64,000 nt of DNA from SW4 sp042466115 (GTDB taxonomy: Bacteria; Pseudomonadota; Alphaproteobacteria; Rhodobacterales; Rhodobacteraceae), in contig NZ_JAXHBQ010000001.1 in assembly GCF_042466115.1 (NCBI RefSeq), positions 372,001 through 436,000 of the forward strand. The letters run 5' to 3'. The position numbers and the translations under genes were made by a program. Shown in pieces: positions 34,125-42,799 of this stretch; the stretch's first letter is position 1; each line of letters starts with the position of its first letter. Below the pieces are notes generated by a model that was not told the DNA's origin, did not search any database, and saw nothing but the letters and a program-made list of their open reading frames with translations.

Positions 34125-34627
34125 CGCCCGACAACATCGCGCAGGGATTGCAGATAGGCCATGACGCGGGCGTTGATATCGCCTGCCAGCACGTGGCGCA
34201 GCCAGTCGGTTGTCATCGGGCCATCCGGTGTCAGTTCGGCGCGCAACGCGGCACAGGTAGCAGGGTCGGGCAGGGGTAGCTTGGCCGCTTCATCAAGCAG
34301 GATCAGCAGGTTATGCACCCTTAGGGCATCCTGAAAGGCGCTGAACATCGGCGCGGCAAGGCTGGGTTCATCCTGCCATGACTGACCGTTGAAAACCTCT
34401 TGGGTGACGCGCTGGCCCGCCCCGTGGCAGGTGAACGCCACACAACCGCCAAACCCAGCATCTGCCAGCCCTGCATGGATCGTGCAGCGCGCGTTTGCTG
34501 ACAGATTGGGGCAGGGCGCGGCGGCGGGTTTGTCGATGGCAAACTGCGCGCCCTTGTCAAACGGCAGGGCCGCACAGCACAGGGCGGCGCAACGGCTGCA
34601 ATCCTCGGTCAGGTCAACGGTGGTCAT
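34121..34627 (-). CDS. Cysteine-cluster protein (YkgJ-like)
   Basis: 168 residues. The N-terminal third carries eight Cys (positions 10, 13, 17, 18, 39, 48, 62, 67), a pattern of putative zinc- or iron-chelating domains, with FAIDKPAAAPCPNL and GFGGCVAFTCHGAGQ between. The remainder is helical and unrecognised (ALRVHNLLILLDEAAKLPLP). I recall similar proteins in other bacteria without a known function. It is transcribed alone, away from rpsB. Confidence 0.65.
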   Translation of the reverse strand: MTTVDLTEDCSRCAALCCAALPFDKGAQFAIDKPAAAPCPNLSANARCTIHAGLADAGFGGCVAFTCHGAGQRVTQEVFNGQSWQDEPSLAAPMFSAFQDALRVHNLLILLDEAAKLPLPDPATCAALRAELTPDGPMTTDWLRHVLAGDINARVMAYLQSLRDVVGR

Positions 34628-34737
34628 GGCGGTGGTATATCAGGGCATTTCCGTGCGGCAAGGCATGCCCGAATTCAAGCCGCAAGCGCCGGGTGATCAG
34701 CGGCCCGCCTCCGCGCAAACCCCGCCAAACAAAGCTC

Positions 34738-34766
34738 TTGCGCCCCCGTGACACCCGTTCTATACG
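34738..34766 (+). promoter_or_regulatory. rpsB: Probable rpsB promoter
   Basis: TTGCGC (34738-34743) and TATACG (34761-34766) are 17 bp apart. Transcription would begin near 34773 and leave a leader of about 120 bases containing a TTTGGG-GAGAAAT-CCCAAA hairpin (34801-34819). rpsB leaders carry S2-binding structures in other proteobacteria, so autoregulation is possible here. Confidence 0.45.
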
Positions 34767-34892
34767 GCGCGCACTTAATCCCGCAGGCGGGGGCGGGTGT
34801 TTTGGGGAGAAATCCCAAACCATCCACCGGTTGTCCCGGACTTGATCCGTGATGATACCCCCGCCGAGGCTAAACCGGAAAGGAATACGGAC

Positions 34893-35705
34893 ATGGCTCT
34901 TCCCGAGTTCTCCATGCGCCAGCTTTTGGAAGCAGGCGTTCACTTTGGTCACCAGAAGCAACGCTGGAACCCAAAGATGCAGCAATACATCTACGGTGCC
35001 CGCAACGGCATCCACATCATGGACCTGACACAGACAGTTCCGATGCTGGACCAGGCGCTTAACGTGATCCGCGACACAGTGGCCAAAGGCGGCCGCATTC
35101 TGTTCGTCGGCACCAAGCGTCAGGCGCAGGCCCCGATCAAGGACGCTGCTGAAAAATCCGCACAGTTCTACATGAACCACCGCTGGCTGGGCGGCACGCT
35201 GACCAACTGGCAGACCGTGTCTAAATCCATCCAGCGCCTCAAGGCGATTGACGAAGCCTCCGAGCGTGGCTTTGAAGGTCTGACCAAGAAAGAACGCCTT
35301 GGCATGGAACGCGAGCAGGGCAAGCTGGAAGCGTCCTTGGGCGGTATCCGCGAAATGGGCGGCACGCCTGACCTGATCTTTATCATCGACGTGAACAAGG
35401 AAGATCTGGCCATCGCCGAAGCCAAGAAACTGGGCATCCCGGTTGTGGCCGTGGTGGATACCAACTGTTCGCCCGATGGCATCGACTATGTGATCCCCGG
35501 CAACGATGACGCAGCCCGCGCCATTGCGCTTTACACCGATCTGGCAGCCCGTGCGGCCCTTGACGGGATGTCGGCACAGCTGGGCGCCGCTGGCGTCGAT
35601 ATGGGCGAGATGGAGCAGATGGCCGAGGACGTCGCAGAGGTTGCCGCCGAACCCGCCGCCGAAGAGGCCGCAGCACCTGCACCCGAAGACGCCGCGGCCA
35701 ACTAA
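34893..35705 (+). CDS. rpsB: 30S ribosomal protein S2
   Basis: 270 residues from the ATG at 34893, with GGAAAGGA upstream. The sequence matches S2 throughout: LLEAGVHFGHQKQRWNPKM, RNGIHIMDLTQTV, NHRWLGGTLTNWQT and PVVAVVDTNCSPDGIDYVIP. An Ala/Glu-rich tail of about 40 residues extends the C-terminus, as in other alphaproteobacteria. tsf follows 75 bp downstream in the standard rpsB-tsf operon. Confidence 0.99.
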   Translation: MALPEFSMRQLLEAGVHFGHQKQRWNPKMQQYIYGARNGIHIMDLTQTVPMLDQALNVIRDTVAKGGRILFVGTKRQAQAPIKDAAEKSAQFYMNHRWLGGTLTNWQTVSKSIQRLKAIDEASERGFEGLTKKERLGMEREQGKLEASLGGIREMGGTPDLIFIIDVNKEDLAIAEAKKLGIPVVAVVDTNCSPDGIDYVIPGNDDAARAIALYTDLAARAALDGMSAQLGAAGVDMGEMEQMAEDVAEVAAEPAAEEAAAPAPEDAAAN

Positions 35706-35780
35706 GCTGCGCGTTCAGGCATTGTAATCGGGCAGGGGACAGACCTGCCCGATCCCTTCTCAATTTCAAGGAGACCAAAG

Positions 35781-36656
35781 ATGGCAATCACTGCTGCAAT
35801 GGTTAAAGAACTGCGCGACACCACCGGCGCAGGCATGATGGACGCCAAGAAGGCGCTGACCGAAACCGCTGGCGACATGGAAGCCGCCGTTGACTGGCTG
35901 CGCACCAAAGGTCTGGCCAAGGCCGCCAAGAAATCCGGTCGCACCGCTGCCGAAGGTCTGGTCGCGGTTGCTGTCGAAGGCGGCAAGGGCGTTGCTGTCG
36001 AAGTGAACTCGGAAACCGACTTTGTTGGCAAGAACGCCGACTTCCAGGCCATGGTTGCCAGCATCGCGGCAGTGGCCAAGGGCGTGAACACGACCGAAGA
36101 ACTGCTGGCCGCTGACCTGGGTGGCAAGACCGTCGCCGACGTCGTCACCGCCAAGGTCGCGACAATCGGTGAAAACATGTCGGTGCGCCGTATGGCCACT
36201 GTTTCGGGCAACACTGTCGTATCTTACGTCCACAATGCCGTTGTCGATGGCATGGGCAAGATCGGTGTGCTGGTCGCACTTGACGGCGACAACGAAGCAT
36301 TCGGCAAGATGGTCGCCATGCACATCGCCGCCGCCAACCCCGCATCGCTAAGCGAAGCCGACCTTGACCCCGAACTGGTGGAAAAGGAAAAGCAGGTCCA
36401 GATCGAGATTGCCCGCGAAAGCGGCAAGCCCGAAGCGGTGATCGAAAAGATGATCGTCGGCCGGATGAAGAAATTCCTCTCCGAAGTGACACTGCTGGGT
36501 CAGGCCTATGTGGTGAACCCCGATCAGACCGTCGAGGAAGCCGCCAAGGAAGCCGGCGTTGCCATCACAGGTTTCGTGCGTCTTGAAGTCGGCGAAGGCA
36601 TCGAAAAGAAAGAAGAAGATTTCGCAGCCGAAGTGGCAAAGACCCTCAAGGGGTAA
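35781..36656 (+). CDS. tsf: Elongation factor Ts
   Basis: 291 residues with AAGGAG upstream. EF-Ts regenerates EF-Tu-GTP during translation. The N-terminal UBA-like domain (ITAAMVKELRDTTGAGMMDA followed by KKALTE), the TDFVGKN motif and the AxNP-containing core (MHIAAANPASLS) are present. It is the second gene of rpsB-tsf and is followed by a clear terminator. Confidence 0.99.
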   Translation: MAITAAMVKELRDTTGAGMMDAKKALTETAGDMEAAVDWLRTKGLAKAAKKSGRTAAEGLVAVAVEGGKGVAVEVNSETDFVGKNADFQAMVASIAAVAKGVNTTEELLAADLGGKTVADVVTAKVATIGENMSVRRMATVSGNTVVSYVHNAVVDGMGKIGVLVALDGDNEAFGKMVAMHIAAANPASLSEADLDPELVEKEKQVQIEIARESGKPEAVIEKMIVGRMKKFLSEVTLLGQAYVVNPDQTVEEAAKEAGVAITGFVRLEVGEGIEKKEEDFAAEVAKTLKG

Positions 36657-36683
36657 GTTGCCCACAACACCTGCGCGTCAAAC

Positions 36684-36717
36684 AACGCCCGCCTGACATG
36701 TTCGGGCGGGCGTTTTG
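36684..36717 (+). terminator. Rho-independent terminator of rpsB-tsf
   Basis: AACGCCCGCC pairs with GGCGGGCGTT over an 11-base loop and runs into TTTT. It lies 28 bp after the tsf stop codon. Confidence 0.85.
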
Positions 36718-36730
36718 TATCCGCGGCATC

Positions 36731-36763
36731 AAAAAGGCGCTGCACCGGGAGAGATGCAGCGCC
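36731..36763 (-). terminator. Minus-strand terminator downstream of the LuxR-type gene
   Basis: GGCGCTGCA (36736-36744) pairs with TGCAGCGCC (36755-36763); read on the minus strand the stem is followed by five T residues. It would end the transcript of the LuxR-type regulator about 280 bases after its stop codon, leaving an unusually long 3' region. Confidence 0.7.
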
Positions 36764-36856
36764 GTAACTGTCCAGTTGGCTACAGGGATGAGACAACAAC
36801 CAGACGGGCGCTGACCGGGACGGGTCAGGAAAACCCCGCCCAGCCAGCTTTTGGAT

Positions 36857-36896
36857 GCGGGTGAAAGAGCCTTGAAATCACAAGGGTTTCACCCGC
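36857..36896. other. Structured non-coding stretch (possible RNA element) between tsf and the LuxR-type gene
   Basis: GCGGGTGAAA pairs perfectly with TTTCACCCGC over 10 bp, and inside it CTTG pairs with CAAG around AAATCA. The wider region 36764-37044 has no convincing reading frame on either strand. On the minus strand it lies between the LuxR-type gene and its terminator, so it is either a long 3' untranslated region or a separate small RNA. It matches no RNA family I can name. Confidence 0.35.
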
Positions 36897-37044
36897 TGTT
36901 CCCGGCCTTAGGCCACCACTCACGGAACAAGGTTACAATCGCATTTGACCCAAAGGAAAGACAGTCAGGGAATCCCTACCTTTGGCGACAGATTGTGTCG
37001 TGTGACGTAAGGGGAAAAATCACAAAGCTGCGTCAGACCTGCGT

Positions 37045-37791
37045 TCAGTCGAGATCAATGATGAACATCTGGTTGTAGAACGCGGCCTTCAGCACGGCCT
37101 GCGCGGTGGTTTCCACATCAAGCGCCTCGCGCGCAAGGCGCAGGTGTTTTTCGACCGTCGCGGGTGTCAGTTCCAGCAGGATCGCGATGTCCTGCGTTGT
37201 CTTGCCATCACCGACCCATTGCAGCACTTCGCGCTGGCGCGATGTCAGGTTGCGCGATGCATGGGGCAGGGTAAGCAGTTTCAGGTGGAACACATTGCTC
37301 ATCACCGAAATCTCGGTGCCATGGCGCACCCAGACCTGTTCCACGGCGTCCTGCGTCATGCCTTTCTTGGCGGTGATCGCCATCGCCGCCTTGGCGCGCT
37401 GCGACACGGACCTGAAACTGATCGTATAGCCGGCCGTCACACCCATCTTGAGGTTGAACTGCGCCACGCGTTCTTCATCTGCGGTCAGGTGGCCCGGTGT
37501 TGTCATCCAGCGCCAGCTACACGCGCCATCGTTCTCCAGCGCCCAACGCAGCATCGGCGCGTGCCAATACAGACCGTCGTCAATGAAGACCTTCATATAG
37601 TCGTCGCCGTGGTTCGTCAGGATCACCCAATCCTGCGGATCGCCCAAGGAGTTGGACGTGAGATAGCGGCTAAAGCCATAGATCAGCCGGTCAAAGCCAT
37701 AGGTCGCCATCTTCTTGGTGTGCAGCGCCCAAAGATCTTCGACGTTTTGCGCATTGGTCAATGCATCGAGGTGATCGACAAAAGCTGTCAT
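37045..37791 (-). CDS. LuxR-family regulator with autoinducer-binding domain (solo)
   Basis: 248 residues. The N-terminal two thirds match the autoinducer-binding domain, and the C-terminus is a LuxR helix-turn-helix (LTSRQREVLQWVGDGKTTQD, ILLELTPATVEKHLRLA). Aligned by eye to TraR without gaps, the conserved ligand-pocket residues W57, Y61 and D70 become Tyr65, Phe69 and Ala78, while P71 and W85 are kept (Pro79, Trp93). Loss of the Asp that holds the homoserine-lactone amide suggests a different or no ligand. No luxI gene is in the window. Confidence 0.92.
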   Translation of the reverse strand: MTAFVDHLDALTNAQNVEDLWALHTKKMATYGFDRLIYGFSRYLTSNSLGDPQDWVILTNHGDDYMKVFIDDGLYWHAPMLRWALENDGACSWRWMTTPGHLTADEERVAQFNLKMGVTAGYTISFRSVSQRAKAAMAITAKKGMTQDAVEQVWVRHGTEISVMSNVFHLKLLTLPHASRNLTSRQREVLQWVGDGKTTQDIAILLELTPATVEKHLRLAREALDVETTAQAVLKAAFYNQMFIIDLD

Positions 37792-38001
37792 CGCGGGATC
37801 CCATCCAAGGTAACGTATGGGGAACCTAGCACTAAACCTGTGCGGCGCAAATTCTTAAGCGTGGGGCATTGTTTATCAGGTTTCTGGCCATCGTTATATT
37901 ACATAATTACATAATACTCATTATGCGTAAAATGACATCCGCAATTCGTCTGACAGCATTATCCACAAAATGCTGCCCCGCCAGTGCGTTATGCATCACA
38001 C

Positions 38002-39189
38002 CTAAGGTTTCACCACCAGCCCTGCCGGTGTTTCGCACAGCCGTTCGTGGCCTGTCGCGGTGATCAGGATCGGTTCCGTGATCTCGATCCCGCCATCGTC
38101 GAGCCAAAGTGCGGGCATGAAATGGAATGTCATCCCGTCTTGCATCACCGATGTGTCGCCGCTGCGGAACGACATCGTGCGTTCGCCCCAGTCCGGCGGA
38201 TAGCTGATGCCGATCGCATAGCCACAGCGACTGTCCTTTTCAAAGCCGTGTCGCGCCAGCGTGGTGTTAAAGGCGCGCGCCACGTCCTGACACTGGTGTC
38301 CGGGTCTGGCCTGCTCCAACGCGGCCTCGGTTGCCTCGGCCACGGCTTTTTCGGCATCCAGATACTTTTGCGGCGGCGTCCCAAGGAACAGCGTGCGCGA
38401 TTGCGGGCATTGATAGCGGCGATGCGCGCCTGCGATCTCGAAAAACGTCGCCTCACCCGTGCGCAAGGGCGTGTCATCCCATGTGAGATGCGGCGCTGTG
38501 GCGTCCAATCCGGACGGCGCCATGGGCACAATCGCCGGATAATCACCCCAGTGGCCGCCCGCCCCGCTGATCCCCTGATGATAGATTTCCGCGACCAGCT
38601 TGTTTTTCGGCAAGCCCGGTTCCGCGATGTCGACGATACGCGCGTGCATGGCGGTGACGATTTCCGCCGCGCGGCGCATATAGGTGATTTCGGTCGGGCT
38701 TTTGATAGCCCGCTGCCAATTCACTAGACCGGTCGTATCGGTGAATTCCGCCTTCGCGCAATGCTTGAGGAGTGATCCATAAGCCGCTGCACTGAAATAA
38801 TAATTGTCCAGTTCGACGCCAATGCGCCCTGCCGCCATCCCGTGATCTGCCAACAGGCGCGAAAGATCCTCCATCGGGTGTTTGTCGGGGTTTTGCACAT
38901 AGGTATCATCATAGCCGTGCACGCAGTCTTCGGGCATGTAAACCGTGCGCAGGGCACCGGCGCCGTCCATCGCGCGGCCCCACCACAGCGGATCACCTTC
39001 CATCCCCAAAATCACCGCCTGATGCACATAGAACGACCAGCCGTCATAGCCTGTCAGCCAGGCCATGTTGGACGGGTCGCTGACAATGATCGTATCAACC
39101 CCCGCGCGCGCCATTGCGGCGCGGGTCTTGGCGATGCGGGCGTAGTATTCTTCGTCCAGAAAGGACGGGCTGGTGCGGGTGCTTGGCAT
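38002..39189 (-). CDS. doeA: Ectoine hydrolase DoeA-like (M24 peptidase fold)
   Basis: 395 residues, close to the length I recall for characterised DoeA. The creatinase/aminopeptidase P fold is evident and many segments match DoeA as I recall it: SNMAWLTGYDGWSFYVHQ, HPMEDLSRLL, GVELDNYYFSA, GHWGDYPAIVPMAPSGLDA, GYAIGISYPPDWGERTMSFR and GMTFHFMPALWLDDGG. DoeA opens the ring of the compatible solute ectoine to N-acetyl-diaminobutyrate. The other doe or eut genes are not adjacent, so the assignment rests on sequence memory alone. It is transcribed toward the LuxR-type gene with a 210-bp AT-rich gap. Confidence 0.85.
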   Translation of the reverse strand: MPSTRTSPSFLDEEYYARIAKTRAAMARAGVDTIIVSDPSNMAWLTGYDGWSFYVHQAVILGMEGDPLWWGRAMDGAGALRTVYMPEDCVHGYDDTYVQNPDKHPMEDLSRLLADHGMAAGRIGVELDNYYFSAAAYGSLLKHCAKAEFTDTTGLVNWQRAIKSPTEITYMRRAAEIVTAMHARIVDIAEPGLPKNKLVAEIYHQGISGAGGHWGDYPAIVPMAPSGLDATAPHLTWDDTPLRTGEATFFEIAGAHRRYQCPQSRTLFLGTPPQKYLDAEKAVAEATEAALEQARPGHQCQDVARAFNTTLARHGFEKDSRCGYAIGISYPPDWGERTMSFRSGDTSVMQDGMTFHFMPALWLDDGGIEITEPILITATGHERLCETPAGLVVKP

Positions 39190-39259
39190 GGTGCGACTTT
39201 CCCTAGGGTTCAGGGAAAGGCTGGCGCAACCCGCGCATCAAATCCAGCCAAAAAGCGCC

Positions 39260-39943
39260 CTACCCCAGTGCGTAACCGGCACCGCGCACCGTGCGCAGCG
39301 GATCAGGGCCGCCATGGGCGGTCAGAACCTTGCGCAAACGGCCCACATGCACGTCCACGGTGCGCGTATCCACATAGATGTCGCGCCCCCAAACCAGATC
39401 AAGCAGTTGATCACGGCTATAAACCCGCCCCGGCTTTTCCATGAGGGTCGCGAGCAGGCGAAATTCGGTCGGGCCGAGTTTGAGCGTCTTGCCACTGCGC
39501 GTCACGCGGTGGGTTTCCCCATCAAGCGAGATGTCATCAAATGTCAGCACCTGCCCCACCGTTGTGGGGCGCACACGGCGCAATTGCGCGCGCACCCGCG
39601 CCATCAATTCGTTCACGCTATAGGGTTTGGCCACATAGTCATCCGCGCCGGTTTCAAGGCCGCGCACCTTGTCCATATCCTCGGAACGGGCCGACAACAT
39701 GATCACGGCAATGTCACGCGTGGCGCTGCGCGCCTTGACCTGGCGGCAGACCTCGATGCCCGACACATGCGGCAACATCCAGTCCAGCACGATCACATCG
39801 GGGCGGTCCTCGGCGATGCTGTCCAATGCGCGTTCGCCGTCTTCGGCCATTGAAACGCGAAAGCTTTCGGATTCAAGGTTATAGCGCAGCACCTCGCGCT
39901 GCGCGGCTTCGTCTTCGACAATCAGGATGTGAGGTTGGGCCAC
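39260..39943 (-). CDS. phoB: Phosphate regulon response regulator PhoB
   Basis: 227 residues from the GTG at 39943. The receiver domain has the phospho-acceptor Asp54 (VLDWMLP) and Lys in YVAKPYS; the C-terminal winged helix is OmpR/PhoB type (LGPTEFRLLATLMEKPGRVY and VDVHVGRLRKVL). Last gene of the leftward phosphate operon, immediately after phoU. Its partner kinase PhoR is encoded at the other end of the cluster. Confidence 0.96.
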   Translation of the reverse strand: MAQPHILIVEDEAAQREVLRYNLESESFRVSMAEDGERALDSIAEDRPDVIVLDWMLPHVSGIEVCRQVKARSATRDIAVIMLSARSEDMDKVRGLETGADDYVAKPYSVNELMARVRAQLRRVRPTTVGQVLTFDDISLDGETHRVTRSGKTLKLGPTEFRLLATLMEKPGRVYSRDQLLDLVWGRDIYVDTRTVDVHVGRLRKVLTAHGGPDPLRTVRGAGYALG

Positions 39944-40660
39944 CTAGACACCTTCATCGTCAATCAGCGTGACCGAGGTATCGTCGCCCTTGGGGCGTGC
40001 CTCGTCGGGCATTTCGCCGGTTTCCAGATAGATCACCTGTTCGGCCATGTTTGTCACCAGATCGCCCATGCGTTCGACGTTCTTGGCGATGAAATGCAGA
40101 TGCATGCAGGCGGTGATATTGCGCGGATCTTCCATCATGAAGGTCAGGAACTCGCGAAACAGCGCGTTATACATCTGATCGACATCATGATCGTGCTGGC
40201 GCACGGATTCGGCCAGTTCCGCATCGCCACGCAGATAGGCATCCAGCGCATCCTTGAGCATCCCGCGCACTTCGCGCGACATGCGGCGCAGGGCGGCTTC
40301 GGTGCCGTTCACCGTGCGCATTTCCGCCAGCACCGAGGTGCGCTTGGCCATGTTTTTTGCGTAATCCCCGACCCGTTCAAGGCTGCCGGCCAACTTTACG
40401 GTCGCAAGCAGCACGCGCAGGTCCTTGGACACGGGCGCGCGTAGGGCAATGACACGGGCCGCGGCCTCGTTGATCTGTTCCTCAAGGGCGTCGATCACCC
40501 TGTCCCCTGCCCGCACCTTTTCGGCCAGCGCGATGTCGTGGGTTTCAAGGCTTTCGGCCCCGTCCATGATGGCAGCTTCGACCAGCCCGCCCATTTTCAT
40601 GATCAGGGCCTGAATTTCTTCAAGGTCGCGGTCGTAGGCTGATGCGATATGTTGGGTCAT
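39944..40660 (-). CDS. phoU: Phosphate transport system regulator PhoU
   Basis: 238 residues, mostly helical, with the two PhoU repeats; metal-binding type segments are seen at GLVEAAIMDGAESLETHD and VERMGDLVTNMAEQVIYLET. PhoU links the PstSCAB transporter to PhoR and dampens signalling when phosphate is plentiful. Its stop codon abuts the phoB start codon, and pstB ends 12 bp upstream. Confidence 0.96.
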   Translation of the reverse strand: MTQHIASAYDRDLEEIQALIMKMGGLVEAAIMDGAESLETHDIALAEKVRAGDRVIDALEEQINEAAARVIALRAPVSKDLRVLLATVKLAGSLERVGDYAKNMAKRTSVLAEMRTVNGTEAALRRMSREVRGMLKDALDAYLRGDAELAESVRQHDHDVDQMYNALFREFLTFMMEDPRNITACMHLHFIAKNVERMGDLVTNMAEQVIYLETGEMPDEARPKGDDTSVTLIDDEGV

Positions 40661-40671
40661 GATATGCTTCC

Positions 40672-41469
40672 TTAGCCGATCCGGCCGGAAATATAGCTTT
40701 CCGTGCGGGGGTCTTCGGGATTGGTGAAAATCTTGTCGGTGTCGCCATATTCCACAAGGCTACCAAGGTGGAAAAAGGCGGTGCGCTGGCTGACGCGGGC
40801 GGCCTGCTGCATCGAATGGGTGACGATCACCACACAATACTGCGCGCGCAATTCGTCGATCAGTTCCTCGACCTGCGCGGTGGCGATGGGATCAAGCGCG
40901 GAACACGGTTCGTCCATCAACAGCACTTCGGGTTCGGTGGCCACGGCGCGCGCGATGCAAAGGCGCTGTTGCTGCCCGCCCGACAGGCCCGTGCCCGGCG
41001 CGTGCAGGCGGTCCTTGACCTCGTCCCAGATGGCCCCACGCCGCAGGGCGCGTTCAACGATATCGTCCATGTCCGATTTGCCGCGCGCAAGGCCGTGAAT
41101 ACGCGGGCCATAGGCCACATTGTCATAGATGGATTTCGGGAACGGATTGGGTTTCTGGAACACCATCCCGACCTTGGCGCGCAGCTGCACCGGGTCCACG
41201 CGCTTGTCATAGATATCTTCGTCTTCGATGCGAATGTCGCCCGTCACGCGGCAAACATCAATCGTGTCATTCATCCGGTTCAGGCACCGCAGGAAGGTGG
41301 ATTTGCCACAGCCCGACGGACCGATGAATGCGGTCACGGTCTTGTCGGCAATCGCGACATTCACATCCTTGATCGCATGGGTATCGCCGTAATGGACATC
41401 GACGCCCTTGGCTGAAATTTTCGTATCTGTCATGGTGTCGGCCCTTGTTATCACGCGCATGTCATTCAT
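40672..41469 (-). CDS. pstB: Phosphate ABC transporter ATP-binding protein PstB
   Basis: 265 residues from the ATG at 41469, preceded by AGGGG; an ATG at 41433 would give 253 residues. The sequence shows Walker A (GPSGCGKST), the PstB-specific RCLNRMND stretch, Q-loop (FQKPNPFPKSIYDNVAYGPR), the signature LSGGQQQRLCIARA and Walker B (LLMDEPCSALDP). Energises phosphate import on the cytoplasmic side of PstCA. Confidence 0.97.
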   Translation of the reverse strand: MNDMRVITRADTMTDTKISAKGVDVHYGDTHAIKDVNVAIADKTVTAFIGPSGCGKSTFLRCLNRMNDTIDVCRVTGDIRIEDEDIYDKRVDPVQLRAKVGMVFQKPNPFPKSIYDNVAYGPRIHGLARGKSDMDDIVERALRRGAIWDEVKDRLHAPGTGLSGGQQQRLCIARAVATEPEVLLMDEPCSALDPIATAQVEELIDELRAQYCVVIVTHSMQQAARVSQRTAFFHLGSLVEYGDTDKIFTNPEDPRTESYISGRIG

Positions 41470-41479
41470 CTGCTTGCCC

Positions 41480-42799
41480 CTACCAGCGGCGTTCAAAGCG
41501 GCGGCGCAGCAGGATCGCGATGATGTTCATCACCATCAGGAATACCAGCAGGATGATGATCCCGCCCCATGCGCGTTCATAATAGGCCGGATCAGCCCGT
41601 TTCGCCCATTCATAAATCTGTGCGGGCATGGCGGAATTGGGCGCCAGAAACCCCTCGGCCAGCCCGTCGGGGGTGTTCGTGGCGATATAGCCAACCATGC
41701 CGATCAACAACAGCGGTGCCGTTTCACCCAAGGCCTGCGCCAGCCCCAGGATCGTGCCGGTCAGAATGCCGGGCATGGCCAGGGGCAGCACATGATGGAA
41801 CACCGATTGCATTTTCGACGCGCCGACCCCAAGGGCCGCATCGCGGATGCTGGGTGGCACCGATTTCAGCGAGGCCCGCGTGGAAATGATGATCGTCGGC
41901 AAGGTCATCAGCGTCAGAACCAGCCCGCCAACCAGCGGGGCCGATTGCGGCAGGTGCATGAACTGGATGAACACCGCCAACCCAAGGATACCGAACACGA
42001 TGGATGGCACGGCGGCGAGGTTGGAAATATTCACTTCGATAAAGTCTGTGAACTTGTTGGTGGGCGCGAATTCTTCGAGGTAGATCGACGCCGCCACGCC
42101 AATGGGCAGCGACAACAGCAACACCACCAGCATCATGAACAGCGACCCCAGCATCGACACCCCAAGGCCCGCCTGTTCTGGGCGCGATTCAGAGGCATCC
42201 GCGCCAAAGATGAATGCCGCGTTAAAGGATGTCTCGATCACCCCCGCCCCCTGCAGCGCATCCACTACGTCCAGATGTTCAGGCGCAAGATTGCGATCAC
42301 GCGCAAGGCTTTCGCGGCTCACACGGTCCTTGAAATAACCGTCAACACGCGACGCAGCGAGGACGCGAAATTCAACCGTGTCGCCAATGCGGTCGGGGTT
42401 TTCCAACACGAAATCGCGGATCTGCGCGGCCGCACTGGCCGAAACCATTTGCAACAGGGCTTGGGCAGGCAGCGGGGTGTCAACGCCCGTGTCATCCACC
42501 GCCCGTTCCAGCGCCATACCGATCAGCGGCGCATAACCAAAGGTGGACACCTTTGCGATGACGTCGGGGTCGCCCGTGCCGTCCTTGTCAAGGATATCTG
42601 CGCGCAATTCGACCGGCAGCGCGATGAAGGTCTGTTTGAACGCGCCCGTGCCGTTGCTGATGATCGCCGTCAGCAAGGCGATCAGGAACAGCAGGCCCAC
42701 GGCCAATGCCGCGATGCCATAAGCCTTGAAGCGGGTCTCGGCAGCGTTGCGCTTGCGGGTGCGCGCGTCGATGGTCAACAGCGATGTTCTGGCGGTCAT
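41480..42799 (-). CDS. pstA: Phosphate ABC transporter permease PstA
   Basis: 439 residues from the ATG at 42799, which overlaps the pstC stop by four bases. The C-terminal half is the usual PstA permease with the EAA-like loop (DAALGVGASKMQSVFHHVLP followed by LAMPGI). A region of about 150 residues inserted after the first membrane helix, likely periplasmic, makes it longer than the E. coli protein; this long form is common in alphaproteobacteria. Confidence 0.95.
   Translation of the reverse strand: MTARTSLLTIDARTRKRNAAETRFKAYGIAALAVGLLFLIALLTAIISNGTGAFKQTFIALPVELRADILDKDGTGDPDVIAKVSTFGYAPLIGMALERAVDDTGVDTPLPAQALLQMVSASAAAQIRDFVLENPDRIGDTVEFRVLAASRVDGYFKDRVSRESLARDRNLAPEHLDVVDALQGAGVIETSFNAAFIFGADASESRPEQAGLGVSMLGSLFMMLVVLLLSLPIGVAASIYLEEFAPTNKFTDFIEVNISNLAAVPSIVFGILGLAVFIQFMHLPQSAPLVGGLVLTLMTLPTIIISTRASLKSVPPSIRDAALGVGASKMQSVFHHVLPLAMPGILTGTILGLAQALGETAPLLLIGMVGYIATNTPDGLAEGFLAPNSAMPAQIYEWAKRADPAYYERAWGGIIILLVFLMVMNIIAILLRRRFERRW

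Noticed and set aside
37869..37925. AT-rich stretch with a repeated TACATAAT as a possible origin or attachment site
   Set aside because: It is short, without a longer direct repeat or an adjacent integrase or replication gene; it is better read as promoter DNA upstream of the LuxR-type gene.
37954..37975. CAGCATT/AATGCTG hairpin as terminator of doeA
   Set aside because: The stem is only 7 bp and no T-run follows on the minus strand.
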